Assembly: GCF_026745355.1 (NCBI RefSeq)
Contig: NC_079209.1
Span: 28,724,865 to 28,788,864, forward strand
Direction of reading: 5' to 3'
DNA from: Beta vulgaris subsp. vulgaris
Taxonomy: Eukaryota; Streptophyta; Magnoliopsida; Caryophyllales; Amaranthaceae
Length of the DNA stretch: 64,000 nt
Part shown: in pieces, positions 10,626 through 21,738 of the stretch
How positions within the stretch are numbered: position 1 is the stretch's first letter
How the letters are laid out: the number at the start of each line of letters is the position of its first letter
Notes under the pieces: model-generated
Told to the model about the DNA's origin: nothing
Database searches by the model: none
Seen by the model: the letters and a program-made list of their open reading frames with translations, nothing else
Made by a program: the position numbers and the translations under genes

Positions 10626-12523
10626 TGTAATACCCCGTATTTTTAGGCATTTATTGAGATTATTTAAAACAATTTTAAATTTTATCTTCAAAACTCATTT
10701 TAAACTATTTTAAAATCACATTGGAGGGAATCGTTTGGAGGGAAATATAGTTTGAATTTTAAAGGTTATTTTAGTAATTTTTAACAATAGCTGCTCTTGT
10801 CATTATCTTATTTATTTAATTAGTTATTTAAACAAATATTTGATAAATAATTTTATAAAATCCAAAATTCATTTTGGGTAATAAAATTAGATTATACATT
10901 TTAGTATGTAATTTTCGGATTTTTTTTATAAGTGTTGTTTTGAAAAATTGATTCTTTTAAATAAAACCGAAAACTTTAAATATTTAAAATATTTTGTTAA
11001 ATCTTATAAAATCAGATTTTTATGAGATTTATATTGAGTTAGAAAGTATGGGATTTTAATTGATTTCGGAAGATCTAACAATCTCTTTAAAATCAAACAA
11101 AATTGATTATAGGAAAGAATTTTTACAAATAAAGGGAAGAGTTTTTTTTTTAAAAAAAAAGAAAAAAAAATAAATTTTGCTGCATCTACAGCTGCTGCAC
11201 GGCAGCTTTGTAGAATGTTGCAAAAACTTTTTAAATTCTTTTGCCCTAATTTTAATAATTTAGGAAAGTTTTACCTCTTTTCTACCCTAGTTTACACTAT
11301 AAATACCCCTCTAATCCTTCACTTTCTCTTCACCAAAAAACTATTGAGAGTTCCGTATAAAGTTTTTCCTAAAGTGAGTGGTCTCTTTAAGTAGTTTTAG
11401 TTTTTCACCGAGGAGTTTTAGCGGAAGGTTTTGTAAGTACTCTATATTTTAAAAGTTGTTTTAATTCCTAGTTTTTGATCTTTTTGAGTTTTATAAAAAC
11501 ATGTTCTAATTGTTTGAGCATGAATCATGTCTATAATTAGTTAGCCTAGCGTAATTTTATTTTAGAGTTCATATATTGTTCATCGTTTTGATTAGAACTA
11601 GTTTATAATTAATAGGAGGATTTCATTCGTGAACATTCCCTTACTAGTTGATTTTCTTGTTTCGTGAATTATTAAGGTACGCTTACGTGGCTTGATCTTT
11701 AATTATTATGTATACATTAGTTATGTGTGTTTTAATTAGTATAAATTATATGAATTGGTAAATGCAATTGGTTTAATCAAACCTTCTTATCATTTAGGCT
11801 AGATAAAATTAAAACTTGTATTTTCTCTTGCTTTGTTGACTCGTAGATATGCTAAACCAACCAAATATTGTTTTGTTTGTTTTAGAAAAGTAAATAAAAA
11901 AATCAGTTTGCATGTATAATCCATTTTTTTTTATGAAGGAATCCACTTTTGCAAATCAGTGGCTTTGAGTAACTCAAAAATATTAGCATGAGTTTTAGTT
12001 TTAAAAGTTTAAATTATCTTTTTTTAATTCCCTATAATTAAGTTTGTTTATCATAATTCTTTATTTGAATTAAAGGAAAGGTTTACCCCTACGTTATTCT
12101 TATTACAATTACCACTTGGCTTTGTTCAAGAAGGGTTCTTCCAAGTCCACTAGTTGGCATCAAGGTTACTCTAATGTCTTTGTATCCATAAAGGGATAAC
12201 TTGGGGGGTGTGCACACTTAGGATCCGCGAATCAAGGAAAGGGGTTTAAGTTAAGTTCTTATATTATTATTTTTCACTTTTAATGGAATTATTAAAGGAG
12301 ATATATTCTTTGGTGTTAACGTGAATTTAATAATGGATTGATCTTATCTTTTGTTATCATTAGAATTGTGAAATAAAGCATGTTTATGAAAGTATGTGAA
12401 TTATATATTTACAAGTTTACAAGTCTTGCACGTAATTGTACTCAGTATTTCAACTGACTCGTATTTTCTATTTGTTTTGGCTTTGCCCTACTTTCCTTAC
12501 GGGGAGTAGTTTGCAGGTCTATT
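10626..12523 (+). mobile_element. Tekay-F 3' LTR
   Basis: 10626-11909 matches the 5' LTR. The sequence then continues with GTACTCAG near 12429 and a GGCTTTGCC/TTTGCAGGT stretch near 12479-12518, which has a counterpart in the Tekay-R LTR read on its own strand, supporting that this is still LTR. No TTACA terminus follows; the boundary at about 12523 is where sequence attributable to the Tekay-R LTR begins and is uncertain by tens of bases. Confidence 0.65.
11298..11307 (+). promoter_or_regulatory. TATA box in Tekay-F 3' LTR
   Basis: TATAAATACC in the same context as 5096-5105. Any transcription from here would read rightwards into the remains of the Tekay-R LTR. Confidence 0.55.
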
Positions 12524-14123
12524 GATGATTAACTTTATTATAACTCAAAAAAAATAACAAGTGTTTAGAACTTAAATAATCCAATTAATCTAATCAAACA
12601 AACTTAACAAAATATGTTCTTATTAATGCAGAATAGTAAACTATACTAGTTACACATTATCTCAATTCCATATTCCCAATGCTGCACATCTGCGAACCTG
12701 TAATGTCAATGATATACTGAATCCGCTCACCATAAAGGATCATCACAGGATCAATAAGGCAAAGTCATGATCACACACACAAACACAACGCACGTAATCA
12801 GCAAAGCTGAGTACTACATATCAACATAAGCATTCCTAAACATGATAATACATAAATAACATGCAGGGATAAATAATAATATAATCATACAACAATTTGC
12901 AGATAACTTTTACTGAACTAAACTCTAAACATCATTTTATTACTTTAATGGAATAGTTATTGGAACTGAGTTGTCTTATCTACTAATGTCTTCACCTACG
13001 AAGACAAAATACGGGTGCTACTAGGCACTAGAATGCACTTCAGATTGACCTACGATATCGAGGAACTTTTGCTAACTGAAAAAGAAATGGTGATCAATCC
13101 ATTCCTGTAAAAAGTCATGGCTCGCTCACCATGTACCCCAACTCTTAATGTCCAACTCTAGACGTGCACCAGTCTAAAGTCTATAACTGTTCTCGTTACA
13201 CTTTACGTTCTTTACAAGTTATCAGTTGTGATGACACATATACAAGCAATCACAGAAATACAAATCAATCAAGCACAACTGAACTTCTTTTATCTTAGGA
13301 TTAAATAAGTGATCACAACTTACAATCCAAGACTTACTTTTTTTTTAATCTTAACTTTATTATTTATTGAACCTAGCCAACAATAATCTTACCTTTATAT
13401 AGGCATAACTTATCAAACTTACCAAATAAGGTCCACGATCCTCATAAGATAATGAAATAATACTCATCAAGGAATACATGAATAACATGATTCAATCTCC
13501 ATAACATATATTAATTCTTCATGCGAATTAATAAATAAACTTTAATTTCATGCTTGCATCAATTATTCCATACAAACATACAATCTAGTATTCATAAGAA
13601 TCTCAAATCACATGCTTGCACACAGGCATAAAACATATAAATTAAATACTAGAAATGTATATACGAACAAAATAAGTTCATAAACATGATACTAAAATTT
13701 ATTTCTCCTTAACATATGATACTAATCACATAGCACGTAATTATGTACGTACCTCGTGTAAACTAGCCTGTAGGCCACTTTTAATCCTTTAAAAGTCCCC
13801 TACGAGATATTCTCCGCCTAGAAAGCAATATAACCGAAATTAATAACCTTACATAGAAATTACAGCAGCCTTAAAGTACTTAAAACCCTCTTTTGAATAC
13901 GTTTAGAAGTTGATTTTAATATCAAAACGTGAATTATTTTTAATTCCTAGCATTATACTACCATACTAGTAATTAAAAACTCTATAAATAAACCCTTTAT
14001 GAAATTACAGCAACTTTAGAAATTAATAAACCTCCTTTAATCATATATAACATATTTAAAATCATGTTCTAAGTTAATCTCATAGTATCTAATATGCTAC
14101 TATGGTTTTCTAGCAATTTATAT
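12524..14123 (-). mobile_element. Tekay-R 3' LTR, middle segment
   Basis: 13290-14123 matches the 5' LTR of Tekay-R (43695-44510), both read on the minus strand. 12524-13290 has no partner because the 5' LTR is truncated, but on the minus strand it contains GTACTCAGCTTTGCTG and a CATTACAGGTTCGCAGATG stretch, paralleling the Tekay-F LTR end. Bounded left by Tekay-F and right by CACTA-1. Confidence 0.65.
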
Positions 14124-14409
14124 CACTACTAGAAAGTTAATTTTAAGTAACATATGTTGGTAACACTTTTTAAATGATAAATCTCGTGCTTAAATTTGTA
14201 ACACTTTAGTAACACTTAATAAATATGTAACATTTTAGGTAACACTTTTCAATAAGTAACATTTTATTGTAACACTTTTTAAATATGTAACATATTTGGT
14301 AACACTTTAAATTAGCAACATTAATTATAAGAGGTAACACTCTAAAGTTTTACTTAGATAAGTGTTACTTGAATTGTAGTCTTGTAGTCTTGGAGGGTTT
14401 ATACAAATA

Positions 14410-14659
14410 CTAGTCATATATGCACGCAATGCGTGCAAACGCGTGATAACAAATAAAGTAGAAAAAATAAAATTAATTGGATAGAAAAACTATTTTTACA
14501 TTTAATTTTCTCAAAAAACTGATGTTGAGTTTAAATGTCCTACTTTTCCCCCTTTTTTTCGTTCAAATGAAACAGTTAGTTATCCTCTTTCTTTCTTTCT
14601 TCTTTTTTTCCTTTTTCTATTTTTTGGTGTCCTCCATGTGTTGCCTTATATAATAGAGA
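14410..14659 (-). mobile_element. Miniature Helitron, 250 bp
   Basis: On the minus strand the element starts TCTCTATTATATAAGGCAAC and ends with the hairpin GCACGC-ATT-GCGTGC (14422-14436), then ATATATGACTAG. It lies exactly between A and T (minus strand: A before TCTC, T after CTAG), as expected of Helitrons, with no target duplication. No Rep/helicase coding is present, so it is non-autonomous. It is nested in CACTA-1. Confidence 0.8.
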
Positions 14660-14823
14660 TAAATTTATAATTTAAAAGATTTAAAATTAGATATTTGTTT
14701 TAGAAAACCAATGACCGCTAATCCTAATCCCAAAAATTATTCTTCTTTCCCTCAGAATTAGAACACGAACTAGGTTTACCTTCTTTAACTTTCAATAGAA
14801 AACGAACGAACCGCTGCAGGCTG

Positions 14824-15173
14824 TGTTGGTGTATTGCTTCAAAGTTAAGTTGTTGCCTATTTTCTAGCTGCTAGCTATTAGTTCGTGGGTTAATAATGTT
14901 AGTATGTTTTACTGTGTCAAAGTCATGTTTAGTATCATGTTTGAGTTTGGGATAGTGGGTTTTATATTATTTAGTCAAAGTGTCAGTTTATGTATAGGGT
15001 TTTTAGTGGGTAGTGGGTTTAGATGGCCTTAATATTAGGAAGTGGTTGTGCTTGTTTTTAGCCTATTTAAACTCTTTGTATTTTCCAGTTTACCATGAAG
15101 AAATATAATCAGTTTGTTTTGCTTTATCTTTTGATTTTTTTCCAATTCTATCATTTATCTTAAAATCTCAACA
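14824..15173 (+). mobile_element. 5' LTR of gag-only copia element
   Basis: 350 bp, starts TGTTGGTGTATTG, ends AAAATCTCAACA, followed immediately by the primer-binding site. Aligned with 16305-16654 it shows about five substitutions and no gaps. Confidence 0.9.
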
Positions 15174-15186
15174 TGGTATCAAGAGC
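15174..15186 (+). promoter_or_regulatory. Primer-binding site, initiator tRNA-Met type
   Basis: TGGTATCAAGAGC directly abuts the LTR. It is the classic plant Ty1/copia primer site complementary to initiator tRNA-Met. Confidence 0.9.
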
Positions 15187-15248
15187 TTCAGGTTAGATTC
15201 TAGGGAGGGAAACACAAAAACAAAAAGGGGAGAAGGAGAGGTTAGAAA

Positions 15249-16180
15249 GTGTCTGTCATGGCCACTAATGGTATTCATTCAAATACGCCCCAAATTCCGA
15301 TATTTAAAGGTGAGAAGTATCATTTATGGAGTATCAAGATGCAAACTATGTTTCAATCCCAGGAGTTATGGGATCTTGTTGAGAGCGGGTATGAGGAACC
15401 GGAGGAGCCACCGGAGGTACCCGATAAAAAGTTACGTGACAATCGCAAATTAAACTCGAAAGCTTTATTTATCATCCAATCTGCAGTGGATGATGATATA
15501 TTTCCTCGAATTTCAACCGCTAAGATGGCAAAGGAAGCTTGGGAAATTTGAAAAATGGAGTATAGAGGTTATAGTAAGGTAATTTCTGTCAAGTTGCAAA
15601 ACCTCCATGGTAATTTTGAGTCACTTAAAATGAAAGAAAAAGAGTCTGTGCAAGATTATTTGTCTAAAGTGTCAAGTATAGTTAATCAAATGAGGTCGTT
15701 TGGTGAAAATATTAGTGACTCAACAGTGGTGCGAAAAGTTTTAAGGAGTCTTACAAAAAATTACAATCATGTTGTTGCTGCAATTGAGGAGTCAAAAAAT
15801 ATGTCATCTTATAGTTTTGATGAGTTAATGGGTTCCCTTTTAGCCCATGAAGATAAAATTTTAAGGTCGGATGAAAATGTAGAGGAAAAAGCCTTCCAAG
15901 TTAAGGGGGAAATGTCAAATGAATGGCATTATGAAGATGGTCGTGGTCGAGGTCGAGGTCGTGGTATGGATAGTCGAGGTCGAGGTCGTGAAGAAAGTGG
16001 TGGTCGTGGTCGATTCGAAGGACAACGTCAATCTATGAGTAGCATTTAATGCTATTATTGCAAGAGGTATGGGCACAAAGAAGATAGGTGTTGGGATAAA
16101 CAAAGAGATGAGCAAGCTGGTGAACAAACCAATTTTGTTCAAAAGGTCGAGGAAGAGACACTCTTCTAAACTCATGTGTC
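15249..16180 (+). pseudogene. Copia gag of the gag-only element
   Basis: Gag would form the particle that packages the RNA. The frame starts near 15249-15258 (MATNGIHSNTPQIPIFKGEK) and reads through the UBN2/retrotransposon gag core (YHLWSIKMQTMFQSQELWDL, then LQNLHGNFESLKMKEKESVQ), an Arg/Gly-rich linker (GRGRGRGRG, about 15948-15968) and a CCHC knuckle, CYYCKRYGHKEDRC (16050-16091). Two in-frame stops interrupt it: TGA at 15549 and TAA at 16047. After KVEEETLF (about 16164) it jumps to non-gag sequence near the 3' LTR, so pol was removed cleanly. It is a dead copy of a gag-only template. Confidence 0.85.
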
Positions 16181-16289
16181 GTGAAAGTCATGTTCGAGGT
16201 CGCGTTCGTGTTCGTAGTCGACGTCGTGTTTGTGGTTGCATGTTCGTATTGAGTGTGTCGAGTTCAAGTCAATGCATCTGTAATGCCTT

Positions 16290-16304
16290 TGAAGCAAGGG
16301 GGTG
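16290..16304 (+). promoter_or_regulatory. Polypurine tract of gag-only copia element
   Basis: GAAGCAAGGGGGTG immediately before the 3' LTR at 16305; a purine-rich run in the expected plus-strand priming position. Confidence 0.75.
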
Positions 16305-16654
16305 TGTTGGTGTATTGCTTCAAAGTTAAGTTGTTGCCTATTTTCTAGCTGCTAGCTATTAGTTCGTGGATTAATAATGTTAGTATGTTTTACTGTCTCA
16401 AAGTCATGTTTAGTATCATGTTTGAGTTTGGGATAGTGGGTTTTATATTATTTAGTCAAAGTGTCAGTTTATGTATAGGGTTTTTAGTGGGTAGTGGGTT
16501 TAGATGGCCTTAATATTAGGAAGTGGTTGTGCTTGTTTTTAGCCTATTTAAACTCTTTGTATTTTCCAGTTTACCGTGAAGAAATATAATCAATTTGTTT
16601 TGCTTTATCTTTTGATTTTTTTCCAATTCTTTCATTTATCTTAAAATCTCAACA
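16305..16654 (+). mobile_element. 3' LTR of gag-only copia element
   Basis: 350 bp, essentially identical to 14824-15173, ending CTCAACA and followed by the GGCTG duplication. Confidence 0.9.
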
Positions 16655-17260
16655 GGCTGCACCTTCATCTTCAACCTTGGTTTCTACAATACGTAGGCGG
16701 ATTACAAGGATTCTTCAAGCTTATGAAGGCATGTCGATTTGGAGTTGTTGTCCACAATTCGTTGATTGATTGTTATTTAAGAGACATTTGTCCCAACATT
16801 TGTGAATTCCTCTTCTATTTATCACAATTCACGCTCTTTAATTCTGAATTCTTCTAATCCATTATGATTCTCAAGGAATTATCGTTCTTCAGGGGAATGC
16901 CAGGTTTGATTCTCTTAATCTGAATCTTTTCTATCGCCACTGTGTATAGTTTATAGGCTATGGAATTTCCTTTTGAACAATTTGTTTCATAAATATGCTG
17001 GATGTATTTGATAGTTTCCATTTGTATGCTAAAGATTACTCATATTATTTGGATATCATTTCATGTGAAGATAGGTGGCCTTAGTTTTGTTCATCAAGTT
17101 TTCTTTCAAATATTTGATAATTTAATTCTTGATAAGGTATTATTCAGAATGTATGAATATCATAGTTCATCTAATTGATACCTTGCAGGGGAACCTTTTG
17201 AGTTCAAAACTCAATTCATTGTGTGAAAATTCTACCTAATAACACAAGAGATGCTACTTA
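16655..17260. other. CACTA-1 interior, no recognisable gene
   Basis: With 14660-14823 this forms the unique interior of CACTA-1. It is AT-rich with short TTCATCTTC/TCTTCTAATCC pyrimidine tracts and no long ORF. It could be a captured 5' untranslated or intron sequence, but I see no codon or splice evidence for that. Confidence 0.4.
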
Positions 17261-17594
17261 AAATAGTAAAAAGTGATACGTAATGTTTAATGAAGTGTTA
17301 CTATAGGTTATGGTAACACTACAATATGTTACTAATAATATGAAAAGTGTTACATAACAAATTTGAAGTAACACTTTTAAAGTGTAACAATAGGTATTAA
17401 AAGTGTTACATAAACGAATCTAAAGTAACATTTGTTGAAGTGTTACTATAGGCGATCAAAAGTGTTACCTAATAGCATAGGTAACACGGGCAGATGTAAC
17501 ACCCAAAAAAGTGTTACCTATTATCTATTGTTACACTTTAAGCACTTTAAGTAAAACCTTTTAGGTGTTACTTAAAGCTAATTATGTAGTAGAA

Positions 17595-18439
17595 TTAAAA
17601 CCCTAAAAATTCATGTTCACGATTAAAACTAAAATCTAATCATAATAACAAATTTGGAATTTTTTTCTTATAATATAAACTATAGATGAATCGAAATTAC
17701 TTATTAAAACAGTAATTTAAACTAATAATCATGATTAACAACAAAAGAAAACATAAAAAATATAGTCTTTAATGAATCTTGAGGAAAAAGAAAAAAAAAC
17801 AACCAACAAAGAGGAGAAGGAAGGAGGCGCCGGCAAGGAACAGTCCACGGCAGCAGCCTTCGTGGTGGTTGCTTGGTGGTTTCGAACTTTTGTGATGTTT
17901 CTTGTTGAATAAGAAACGTTACTTGAACAAGAAGAAAAGTGTTTGAGAGGAGGAATAAGGGACGCACAAAGAGGAGAGAGAAAAATCGAACAGGGAGAAA
18001 AGAAACGTGAATGGCGTGTGAAGGACAGAGGAAAAATAATTTGTGTGGAATAAAATAATTGGGTATTAGGATATTTATATAAAGGTTTTCCTTGTTGGGC
18101 TTAGGAAAAGAGATAAAGTTTAATGAAAATTGATGATGAACATGATAATTACTTTGGGACGTTAATCATCAATAGGATTCTTTTCCTTTTTATCCTTTTA
18201 GGATTTTTAGATTCCTCAATCCCATTAGACTCTTTTTCAATATAAATTAGTATTTAAAACTTCTATTAAAACAAGCTTAATTAAAATATTTTCAACTTTA
18301 TTAAAATAATTTCATTTGACTTTTAAAATAGTCAACCTTTTTAAATAGTCAAATCATTTTAAACTAATTTGGGTTCAAATATAAATATATAAATACTTAA
18401 ATATATTTATAAAATCCTATAAAATTATGGGCGATTATA
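17595..18439 (-). mobile_element. Tekay-R 3' LTR, 5' segment
   Basis: Matches 44510-45357 of the 5' LTR. On the minus strand it starts TATAATCG at 18439, where the other copy has TGTAATCC, so the TG terminus has mutated. A minus-strand TATA box is at 18071-18085 (CCTTTATATAAATAT), with a counterpart near 44979-44990. Confidence 0.75.
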
Positions 18440-18474
18440 GTCTACCCCCCTTAAAAGAAGTTTCGTCCCGAAAC
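18440..18474 (-). promoter_or_regulatory. Polypurine tract and hairpin of Tekay-R
   Basis: On the minus strand: GTTTCG-GGA-CGAAAC, then TTCTTTTAAGGGGGGTAGA, then the 3' LTR. This mirrors 10592-10625 of Tekay-F and fixes the element's orientation. Confidence 0.7.
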
Positions 18475-18722
18475 GTGACACAAAACTCACATACTTTCAA
18501 AAGTTTGGACTCAACTTTTCAAAAGTTCAAAAACAATCGTGCCACTTGTGCACTTTTCCCAGTCTTAAAACACTTGTGTTACTTACGAGCACCTTTTCTT
18601 ATGCGGAGAATCTACTTCTTTTGCACTAATATGTGCAAATTGCCCAACATAGGCATACATGTGCATGAAAAGGTCATAAAAATAATTGACAAAAGCGCGA
18701 AATTTATCGCATTCTACCCTCC

Positions 18723-19856
18723 TTAAAGAAAACGAGTTACGCCCTCGTAACTCACCTCAAGGAATAGATCTGGATATTTCTTCCTCATATCATCTTCGGC
18801 TTCCCGCGTCGCCTCTTCCGACTCGTGGTTAGACCAAAGGACTTTGACGATGTGGACATCCTTATTGCGTGTACTACGCACTATCCTGTCGAGAATCTTG
18901 ACATGTCTTTCCTCATATGTGAGGCTACTATCGATCTGAACTCGCTCAGGCTCTAGCACATGACGCTCATCAGTGATATAGTGCTTAAGTTGGGAAATAT
19001 GAAATACATCATGCATCTTCTCAAACTCCATTTGTAGTGCCAATCAATAGGCTACTTGTCCAATGCGCTCTAAAATCTCGTATGGGCCTACATACTTAGC
19101 ACTTAGCTTGCCCTTTTTCCCAAATCTCATAACGCCTTTAGTGGGTGATACTTTCAAGAACACCTTATCACCTATAGCAAACTCATCTTCACGTCGTTTC
19201 AAATCAGCATAACTTTTCTGCCAATCTTGCGTAGCTTGAATTCGAGCCTGAATTAGTTTGACATTCTTAACGGTCTCCTCAATGAATTCTATCCCCAAGA
19301 CGATATTCTCACTAAAATCATTCCAACAAGTGGGACTTCTGTAATTCCGTCCATATAAGGCCTCAAAAGGTGCCATTTTGATGCTCGCATGGTAACTATT
19401 GTTGTAAGAAAACTCAATCAAATCTAATTGGTCCGCCCAACTACCTTGAAAATCAATCGCACATTCTCTCAACATGTCCTCCATAGTTTGATTAGTCTTC
19501 TCAGTCTGACCATCAGTCGTAGGGTGAAAGATTGTACTCATTTTCAATGTTGTCCCAAGATTTAATTGGACCTTTTTCCAAAATTTCGAAAGAAATCTAG
19601 AGTCACGGTCAGAAATGATATCCTTTGGAACTCCATGTAGTCTCACCACATGCTTAATGTAAGTCTTAGCGAGCTGCTTCTTTTTCCATGTCTCCTTAAT
19701 AGGTATAAACACGGCGGATTTGGTCAACCTATCCACAATAAAACAAATAGTGTCATTTCCACTTCTAATCTTAGGTGAGGCAGTCACAAAGTCCATAGAA
19801 ATAGAATCCCACTTCCATCCAGGAACCTCTAAGGATTGAACCTTACCCATAGGCAC
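18723..19856 (-). pseudogene. Tekay-R integrase core and chromodomain
   Basis: On the minus strand the frame from 19856 has the catalytic core: SISMDFVTASP, ISDRDSRFLSKFW and TDGQTEKTNQTMEDMLREC, so the D, D and E residues are all present. Then come EALYGRNYRSPTCWN, the KVSPTKGVMRFGKKGKL and GPYEILERIGQVAY barrel, and a TAG stop near 19041. From 19043 the chromodomain follows: LTYEERHVKILDRIVRSTRN, VLWSNHESEEATREAEDDM, ending at 18723. A small deletion near 19840 removes the second CxxC half of the zinc finger. It is better preserved than the Tekay-F copy but still interrupted. Confidence 0.8.
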
Positions 19857-21738
19857 TTAGACACATACTCGGCTACCTCTCGCTTCATGTTTGGCCACCA
19901 ATAGATAACCTTAAGGTCTTTATACAATTTATCACCCCCAGGGTGCACAGAATATGGAGTACTATGCCCCTCATACATAAGGCGTCTCTTAAGGTCATTG
20001 CACTTCTGTGGTACACACCACCTCCTTTTAAACCTTAGGCTCCCATCCTCATGAATCTTAAAGTCGACTTCCTTTCCTTGCTTCATTTTCTCCTTGACCT
20101 TATCTAGGTGCTCATCACCAACTTGCCCCTCTATGATTTCATCGAAAACTGATAAACCCAAAGAAACAGAACCAAGTCTTGCCTCACTTTCCCCGGGATT
20201 TAAAATTTCTAGGCTCAACCTTTGCATATCTCGACACAACTCCTCAGGGACTATCAAAGCACTCAAGCTATGACTCGATTTCCTACTCAAGGGGTCAGCA
20301 ACCACATTTGCTTTCCCTTCATGATATTGGATGTCTAGGTCATAATCCTTTATCAACTCGAACCATCTTCTTTGCATCATATTCAGGTCTTTTTGGGTGA
20401 AAATGTACTTCAAGCTCTTATGGTCTGTGAATATCGTACAAGTCGCCCCATAAAGATAATGTCTCCAAATTTTCAACGCAAACACTATGGCAACTAACTC
20501 TAGATCATGGGTAGGATAATTAGCCTCATAAGGTTTCAATTGCCGCGACGCATACGCTATTACCTTCCCATTATGCTGTAACACACATCCTAGACCATTC
20601 TTCGAAGCGTCATTATAAACCTCAAATCCCTCATTCCCATCAGGCAGGGTTAAGACAGGTGCAGAGGTTAAGCGATCCTTCAAAATTTGAAAAAGACTCT
20701 TCATACTTTTCACTCCACTCGAATTTGGACTCCTTTTTCATCAAGTTGGTCATAGGCCTTGCTATCTTTGAGAAATCTCTCACAAATTTTCTATAATAGC
20801 CAGCTAGACCCAAGAAATTTCTAATGTCTGACACACTCTTTGGGGTTGGCCACTCACTCACAGCTTGAATCTTAGCAGGATCTACTGAGACTCCTTCCTT
20901 AGACACATAGTGACCCAAAAATGCTACTTTCTCCAAACGAAACTCGCACTTAGAGAACTTGGCATATAATTGGTTTTTCCTCAATGTCCCCAAAATAATC
21001 CTCAAGTGCTCATCATGCTCAGCTTCATTCCTCGAGTATATTAGAATGTCATCAATGCAAACCACTACAAACTTGTCTAGAAACTCATGAAAGGTCCTAT
21101 TCATTAAATCCATAAATATAGCAGGAGCATTGGTTAACCCAAATGGCATTACAGTGAACTCACAGTGACCATAATGTGTTATAAGGCAGTCTTAGGTACA
21201 TCCTTATCGGCTAACCTCAATTGATGATATCCTGAACGTAAGTCAATCTTTGAGAACAAACTCGCTCCATTCAGCTGGTCGAATAGGTCATCTATTCTGG
21301 GCAAAGGGTATTTGTTTTTGATGGTTACGTTATTCAACTCCCTATAGTCAATACACAGCCTCATACTTTCATCCTTCTTCTTCACGAATAGCACAGGAGC
21401 TCCCCAAGGTGATGCACTAGGTCTAATATAATCTTTATCTAATAGCTCTTGTAATTGCATCTTCAATTCACTCATCTCAAGAGGTGCCATTCTATAGGGT
21501 GCCTTAGATATAGGTGCAGTTCCAAGAACTAAGTCTATGGTGAACTCAACAGCTCTAGCAGGTGGCATACCTAATATCTCACTTGGAAACACATCCATAA
21601 ACTCGTTCACTATTGGGACATCCTCAAGCTTTACTTCGATTTCCTTACTCACGTCCTGCACACTACAGAAAAATAGCTCACACCCCTTTCTCATCAATTT
21701 CCTCACTTGCATAGCAGAGATAACTCCAAACTTCTTAG
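19829..21738 (-). pseudogene. Tekay-R reverse transcriptase, RNase H and integrase N-terminus
   Basis: Minus strand, beginning at the Sirevirus junction (21738). RT motifs are [14 protein letters not shown] ([11 protein letters not shown]), [14 protein letters not shown], a frameshift at about 21180, [12 protein letters not shown] and CIDDILIYS (Asp pair at 21049-21054). A frameshift near 20700 leads into RNase [46 protein letters not shown] and the [21 protein letters not shown]-terminus. The integrase HHCC start ([19 protein letters not shown]) follows. Unlike Tekay-F, RNase H is full length here. Confidence 0.8.
21734..21738. other. Target-site duplication of the Sirevirus (CTTAG)
   Basis: CTTAG at 21734-21738 and again at 41271-41275, exactly abutting the two LTRs. 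A perfect 5-bp duplication, as expected for an LTR retrotransposon. Confidence 0.9.

Larger units (their letters stand above)
4423..12523 (+). mobile_element. Tekay-F: second Tekay-type chromovirus, plus strand
   Basis: Paired LTRs (4423-5706 and 10626 onward) enclose an extra ORF, gag, protease, RT, a truncated RNase H, integrase and chromodomain, all on the + strand. Protein similarity to Tekay-R is obvious throughout (for example TYEERPIKVLDSKVRSTRNK against TYEERHVKILDRIVRSTRNK), but the LTR sequences differ, so it is a related family rather than a copy. It sits inside the 3' LTR of Tekay-R. The right end is imprecise: the LTR stops near 12523 without a TTACA terminus, and no matching TSD for ACCCA (4418-4422) was found, so a junction deletion is likely. 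Confidence 0.8.
14824..16654 (+). mobile_element. Gag-only Ty1/copia element (TR-GAG-like)
   Basis: Two 350-bp LTRs (14824-15173 and 16305-16654, both TGTTGG...CAACA) differ at only about five positions. They are flanked by perfect GGCTG duplications (14819-14823, 16655-16659). The 1.1-kb interior has a primer site, a gag with zinc knuckle and a polypurine tract, but no protease, integrase or RT. It must have moved using enzymes of a full copia element. Near-identical LTRs mark it as one of the youngest insertions here. Confidence 0.9.
14124..17594. mobile_element. CACTA-1: non-autonomous CACTA transposon
   Basis: The left end CACTACTAGAAAGTTAATTT and the reverse complement of the right end (CTACTACATAATTAGCTTT) are inverted repeats, both continuing into TAAGTAACA. 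Inside each end, GTAACACTTTT/AAAAGTGTTAC motifs are repeated many times (14150-14360 and 17260-17580), the subterminal architecture typical of CACTA elements. The interrupted sequence CTAGCAATTTAAAACCC is intact in the other LTR copy at about 44500, which proves insertion. The last bases of the right end are eroded, so the 3-bp duplication is not clean. No transposase is present; without the nested Helitron and copia element it is about 1.4 kb. Confidence 0.75.

Noticed and set aside
12526..12546. TGATTAACTT as the left terminus of Tekay-R
   Set aside because: The flanks give no 5-bp duplication with 45358-45362, whereas 4351-4355 does with one mismatch.
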